Positions 61,812-64,000 of a stretch of 64,000 bases of DNA are shown one piece after another; within the stretch, counting starts at the first letter, position 1, and the number at the start of each line of letters is the position of its first letter. The DNA is taken from positions 1-64,000 of the forward strand of contig JAVLBA010000001.1 in the NCBI GenBank assembly GCA_031581485.1, written 5' to 3'. This DNA comes from BM506 sp031581485 (lineage in GTDB: Bacteria; Desulfobacterota; Desulfobulbia; Desulfobulbales; SURF-16). Both the position numbers and the translations under genes were made by a program. The notes below the pieces were generated by a model. The model ran no database searches, had not been told where the DNA came from, and was given only the letters and a program-made list of their open reading frames with translations.

Positions 61812-62252
61812 ATGCGACCTATAATTTTCACACTGTTCCTTATTCTTTTCTTCTCTGGCGGCTGCGGACCCAACAAGGCCCCTGAACACCCCCAGGTGGT
61901 TGCTGACGGAGATGTCGTTAAAGTGCCGCTCTCGGAGGTGGGTGACGGCGGGGTGCATTTCTATACCTATAAATTTGACAACAAGAATGTTAATTTTCTG
62001 GTCAGAACCGATGGCAAGGGCAAACTCCATACGCACCTGGATGCCTGCTACAGCTGTTTTAAGTATAAGATCGGTTATTATGTGGAGGATGGGGATCTTG
62101 TCTGCCGGGCCTGTCGCTATCGATATCCCCTGGCCGATGAGGAGTGGCTGTTTATTCAGGCCTGCGCCCCCATCGCTTTGAGACACAGGATCAAAGGAAA
62201 CTATCTGGTCATTAAGCTCTCCCGCCTAAAGCGGGCCGGCAAGTTCTTTTGA
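61812..62252 (+). CDS. DUF2318-like metal-binding lipoprotein
   Basis: The protein has 146 residues. A lipobox-like SGGC places the lipid on Cys18. HTHLDACYSCFK (Cys79, Cys82), CRACRYRYP (Cys98, Cys101) and QACAP (Cys118) match the DUF2318 pattern, which in other bacteria is part of larger membrane proteins near p19/FtsX iron systems. Here only the soluble domain is present. It probably binds iron or copper in the periplasm. It is last in the cluster. Confidence 0.8.
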   Translation: MRPIIFTLFLILFFSGGCGPNKAPEHPQVVADGDVVKVPLSEVGDGGVHFYTYKFDNKNVNFLVRTDGKGKLHTHLDACYSCFKYKIGYYVEDGDLVCRACRYRYPLADEEWLFIQACAPIALRHRIKGNYLVIKLSRLKRAGKFF

Positions 62253-62412
62253 CAATGAGGTTGGCGTTGTCATGTCACGGCGTTGGCACTCCTTGATCGG
62301 CAAGCGGGGGAGCAAGCAGCCCCCTGCCGCCGCCCTGGGGCGGGAAATAAAAAACGTGGCCTTGCCGGAGCCGACAACCAGGGAGTACCTGTGCCGCCAT
62401 GGCCACCAGAGC

Positions 62413-63282
62413 TCATTGGGTGAGGCTGAAGGTAATCGGCATAGTGATCTCGGCGTCTTCCAGGGGGAGCGGGAACGGCGCGACCTGCCGCACCACAGCC
62501 ATGGCCTGGCGGTCAAGCAGGTCGTATCCCGAGCTTGCCAAGACGGTGATGCCCTCCACGCCGCCCTCGTGATTGATACGGAAGGAGAGTTTGACCTGAC
62601 CCGTCCAGCCTTTCTTCCGGGCCACGGCGGGATAGCGCAAGTTGCGCAGGACCCGGTCGCGGATACCGGCGAAATGGTTGGTCCGGTACTGTTCCTGGCT
62701 GCTCTGGGAGTGCTCTCCCGTGACCGCTTCCCGGCTGGCGGTCTGGGCAAGTGTGGCGGGGTTTGCTGGGCCGGATGGCGCTGGCCTGGCAAGCCCTGCA
62801 GCTGAGGCGAGTGGCTTTGGCAAAACTGTTTGTGTTGCCGATTCTACCTTGGTCGCTGCTCTTTCCTCCTGGACAAATGATTCTGCCGCTGCTGGTTCTG
62901 CTGGCGGTGTTTCAGCCACCAATGCTTCCCGTTCTGGTGCCTGTACCGCTTTTTTCTGGTGGCGCTGCTCGATAATGGGCGGATTGGCATCAACGGCGGC
63001 TTCCACAGGCCTCGTGTCTTGGCCGACTTCAGCAGCCCGTTGCAAAACTGGTGCGCTTGCTGATGCCTCAGCTGCGCTCGCTACCTTTTTCAACGGGCTG
63101 TCAGAGGTGACGGGAAGCGCGGGGGCGGACATCTCTTGGCCATTGCCGTCGAGCATGGTGAAATTCATCAGATCGATGCGCTGGGGAACGCTGACCGTGC
63201 GTGTGGCGCCGATAATCGCCAGCACCAGCAGCACATGAATGGCACACGAAAGCAGCAGGGCCTTTATCTGTCTGGTCATCAT
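62413..63282 (-). CDS. tonB: TonB-type energy transducer
   Basis: The protein has 289 residues. An N-terminal helix (ALLLSCAIHVLLVLAIIGA) anchors it in the inner membrane. A long Pro/Ala/Glu-rich linker spans about 40-200. The C-terminal TonB domain (LRNLRYPAVARKKGWTGQVKLSFRINHEGGVEGITV) touches outer-membrane receptors. It overlaps the exbD stop (ATGA), so exbB-exbD-tonB form one operon. No TonB-dependent receptor is in the window. Confidence 0.9.
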   Translation of the reverse strand: MMTRQIKALLLSCAIHVLLVLAIIGATRTVSVPQRIDLMNFTMLDGNGQEMSAPALPVTSDSPLKKVASAAEASASAPVLQRAAEVGQDTRPVEAAVDANPPIIEQRHQKKAVQAPEREALVAETPPAEPAAAESFVQEERAATKVESATQTVLPKPLASAAGLARPAPSGPANPATLAQTASREAVTGEHSQSSQEQYRTNHFAGIRDRVLRNLRYPAVARKKGWTGQVKLSFRINHEGGVEGITVLASSGYDLLDRQAMAVVRQVAPFPLPLEDAEITMPITFSLTQ

Positions 63283-63659
63283 ATCTTTTCAGTCTGCAAA
63301 CTCACCTTGGCAAAACCCAACCCTTTTACCGTGTTGAGCACCTTAACAAAGTTCTGCAGGGCAATCTGCCGGTCGGCGCGGATGAGGACAGTGGTTTCCC
63401 GTTCATGGGAACGAAGCCGTTCCTCCAGGGCCGCCATGGTCACCGGTTCCGCATCCAGGACAATGGCCCCCTGTCTGTCAATATCGATCAGGATAGCCTG
63501 CTTTGTCGTTGATGTCTGACTGGCCGAGGCCTTTGGCAGGTCAACGCTGATGGTCCCCTGGGCGATAAAGGTCGAGGTGGTGAGCACAATGGTGAGCAGC
63601 ACCAGCATGATGTCGATGAAGGGGATGACGTTGATGGAATCAAACTGTGTGTCATCCAT
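63279..63659 (-). CDS. exbD: ExbD-type biopolymer transport protein
   Basis: The protein has 126 residues from the ATG at 63659, overlapping exbB by 8 nt. NVIPFIDIMLVLLTIVLTTSTFI carries the single helix with the proton-conducting Asp. The periplasmic part (VDLPKASAS..., DRQIALQNFVKVLNTVKGLGFAKVSLQT) is normal. It works with ExbB to drive TonB by the proton gradient. Confidence 0.93.
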   Translation of the reverse strand: MDDTQFDSINVIPFIDIMLVLLTIVLTTSTFIAQGTISVDLPKASASQTSTTKQAILIDIDRQGAIVLDAEPVTMAALEERLRSHERETTVLIRADRQIALQNFVKVLNTVKGLGFAKVSLQTEKI

Positions 63660-64000
63660 ATTGGGACTCCCATTGAACCAGCAGCACCTTGACCCGCCGC
63701 AGCAGGAAGTTGTAGAGGATGATGGCCGGTATCGCCACCACCAGGCCAAGAGCGGTGGCCTTGAGGGCCAGGGCCAGGCCGACCATGATCTTGCCGGTGT
63801 CCATGAAACCCTCTTGGCCGATGCCATAAAAGGTGAGCATGATGCCCAGCACTGTGCCCAGGAGACCGATATACGGAGCATTGCTGCCGATGGTGGCGAT
63901 GATGTGGAGTTTGTCGGTGAGCTCCAGTTTCAGGGTCTGGTGATCACCATAGTCAGCAAGCCGAATGCCGTTATAAAAGAGCTGGCGTTCAATGGCTATG
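63652..64000 (-). CDS. exbB: ExbB-type biopolymer transport protein, 5' end outside window
   Basis: The frame enters from the right edge and gives the last 116 residues. TIGSNAPYIGLLGTVLGIMLTFYGIG and ALALKATALGLVVAIPAIILYNFLLRRV are the two conserved C-terminal helices of ExbB/TolQ/MotA proteins. The N-terminal helix lies outside the window. Together with ExbD it forms the proton-driven motor for TonB. Confidence 0.92.
   Translation of the reverse strand, partial: IAIERQLFYNGIRLADYGDHQTLKLELTDKLHIIATIGSNAPYIGLLGTVLGIMLTFYGIGQEGFMDTGKIMVGLALALKATALGLVVAIPAIILYNFLLRRVKVLLVQWESQYG

Noticed and set aside
50477..62252. A nitrous oxide reductase (nos) operon
   Set aside because: NosL-like genes and a NosR/NapH-like protein are present, but NosZ, NosD and NosY are not; the ABC pair is of FtsX type.

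Overview
The window is a stretch of bacterial chromosome, moderately GC-rich, with dense coding and many overlapping start and stop codons. The gene content suggests an anaerobic or microaerophilic Gram-negative bacterium, most plausibly a Desulfobacterota (Desulfobulbales-like) lineage. The clues are a periplasmic HybOABC-type [NiFe] hydrogenase with Hyp maturation genes, a flavodiiron protein, a NifX-like protein beside an Mrp/MinD-type ATPase remnant, a TonB/ExbB/ExbD system and a beta-barrel outer-membrane protein. The lineage is an inference from gene content; no rRNA or tRNA gene was seen.

Layout: 0-5.2 kb (minus) holds a heme-motif/PAS sensor cut by the left edge, a DUF445 membrane protein, a methyltransferase and a prephenate dehydratase-like/ACT/prephenate dehydrogenase fusion. 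5.7-9.5 kb (plus) holds adenosylhomocysteinase, a flavodiiron protein, a small zinc-ribbon protein, a NifX-like protein and a truncated MinD/Mrp ATPase. 9.5-13.8 kb (minus) holds an aldehyde dehydrogenase, a YkgJ cysteine-cluster protein and an acetolactate synthase-like enzyme. 14.1-17.4 kb (plus) holds a helicase-exonuclease fusion resembling MrfA+MrfB and an HPt protein. 17.4-25.5 kb (minus) is one hydrogenase operon, hybOABCD-hypCDE, behind a near-consensus promoter; hypE carries a frameshift. 25.6-31.2 kb (minus) holds DHFR with a decayed partial copy downstream, an SH3 protein, tlyA, and glmM-cdaR-cdaA. 31.7-37.2 kb (plus) holds rpsT with a possible attenuated leader, then trpEGDCF ending at a strong terminator, without trpBA. 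37.3-40.6 kb (minus) holds HtrA and an anti-sigma/ECF sigma pair. 41-48.7 kb (plus) holds a shortened PEP-phosphotransferase enzyme I-like protein, thiL, a T7 gp4-like primase-helicase, uvrB and a DUF374 acyltransferase. 49 kb holds a fatty acid desaturase. 62.4-64 kb (minus) holds tonB, exbD and exbB, cut by the right edge.

The most unusual region is 50.5-62.3 kb (plus). It encodes two NosL-like proteins, a degenerate GGDEF protein, a LolD-type ABC ATPase, a polytopic protein with paired cysteines, a monoheme cytochrome fused to a beta barrel (Cyc2-like layout), a secreted cupredoxin, a CuA domain fused to a NapH/NosR-like polyferredoxin, a second CuA protein fused to cytochrome c with an acidic hexapeptide tail, a small anchored protein, an FtsX-type permease and a DUF2318-like lipoprotein. 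There is no NosZ, NosD or heme-copper oxidase subunit I. The genes together look like a copper-centred electron path across the cell envelope, with its own metal-handling proteins and no recognisable terminal reductase. This is the best candidate here for an undescribed system.

Two genes in the window (DHFR and the 334-residue membrane protein) are each followed by a decayed copy of their own 3' end, which points to repeated local duplication and loss.
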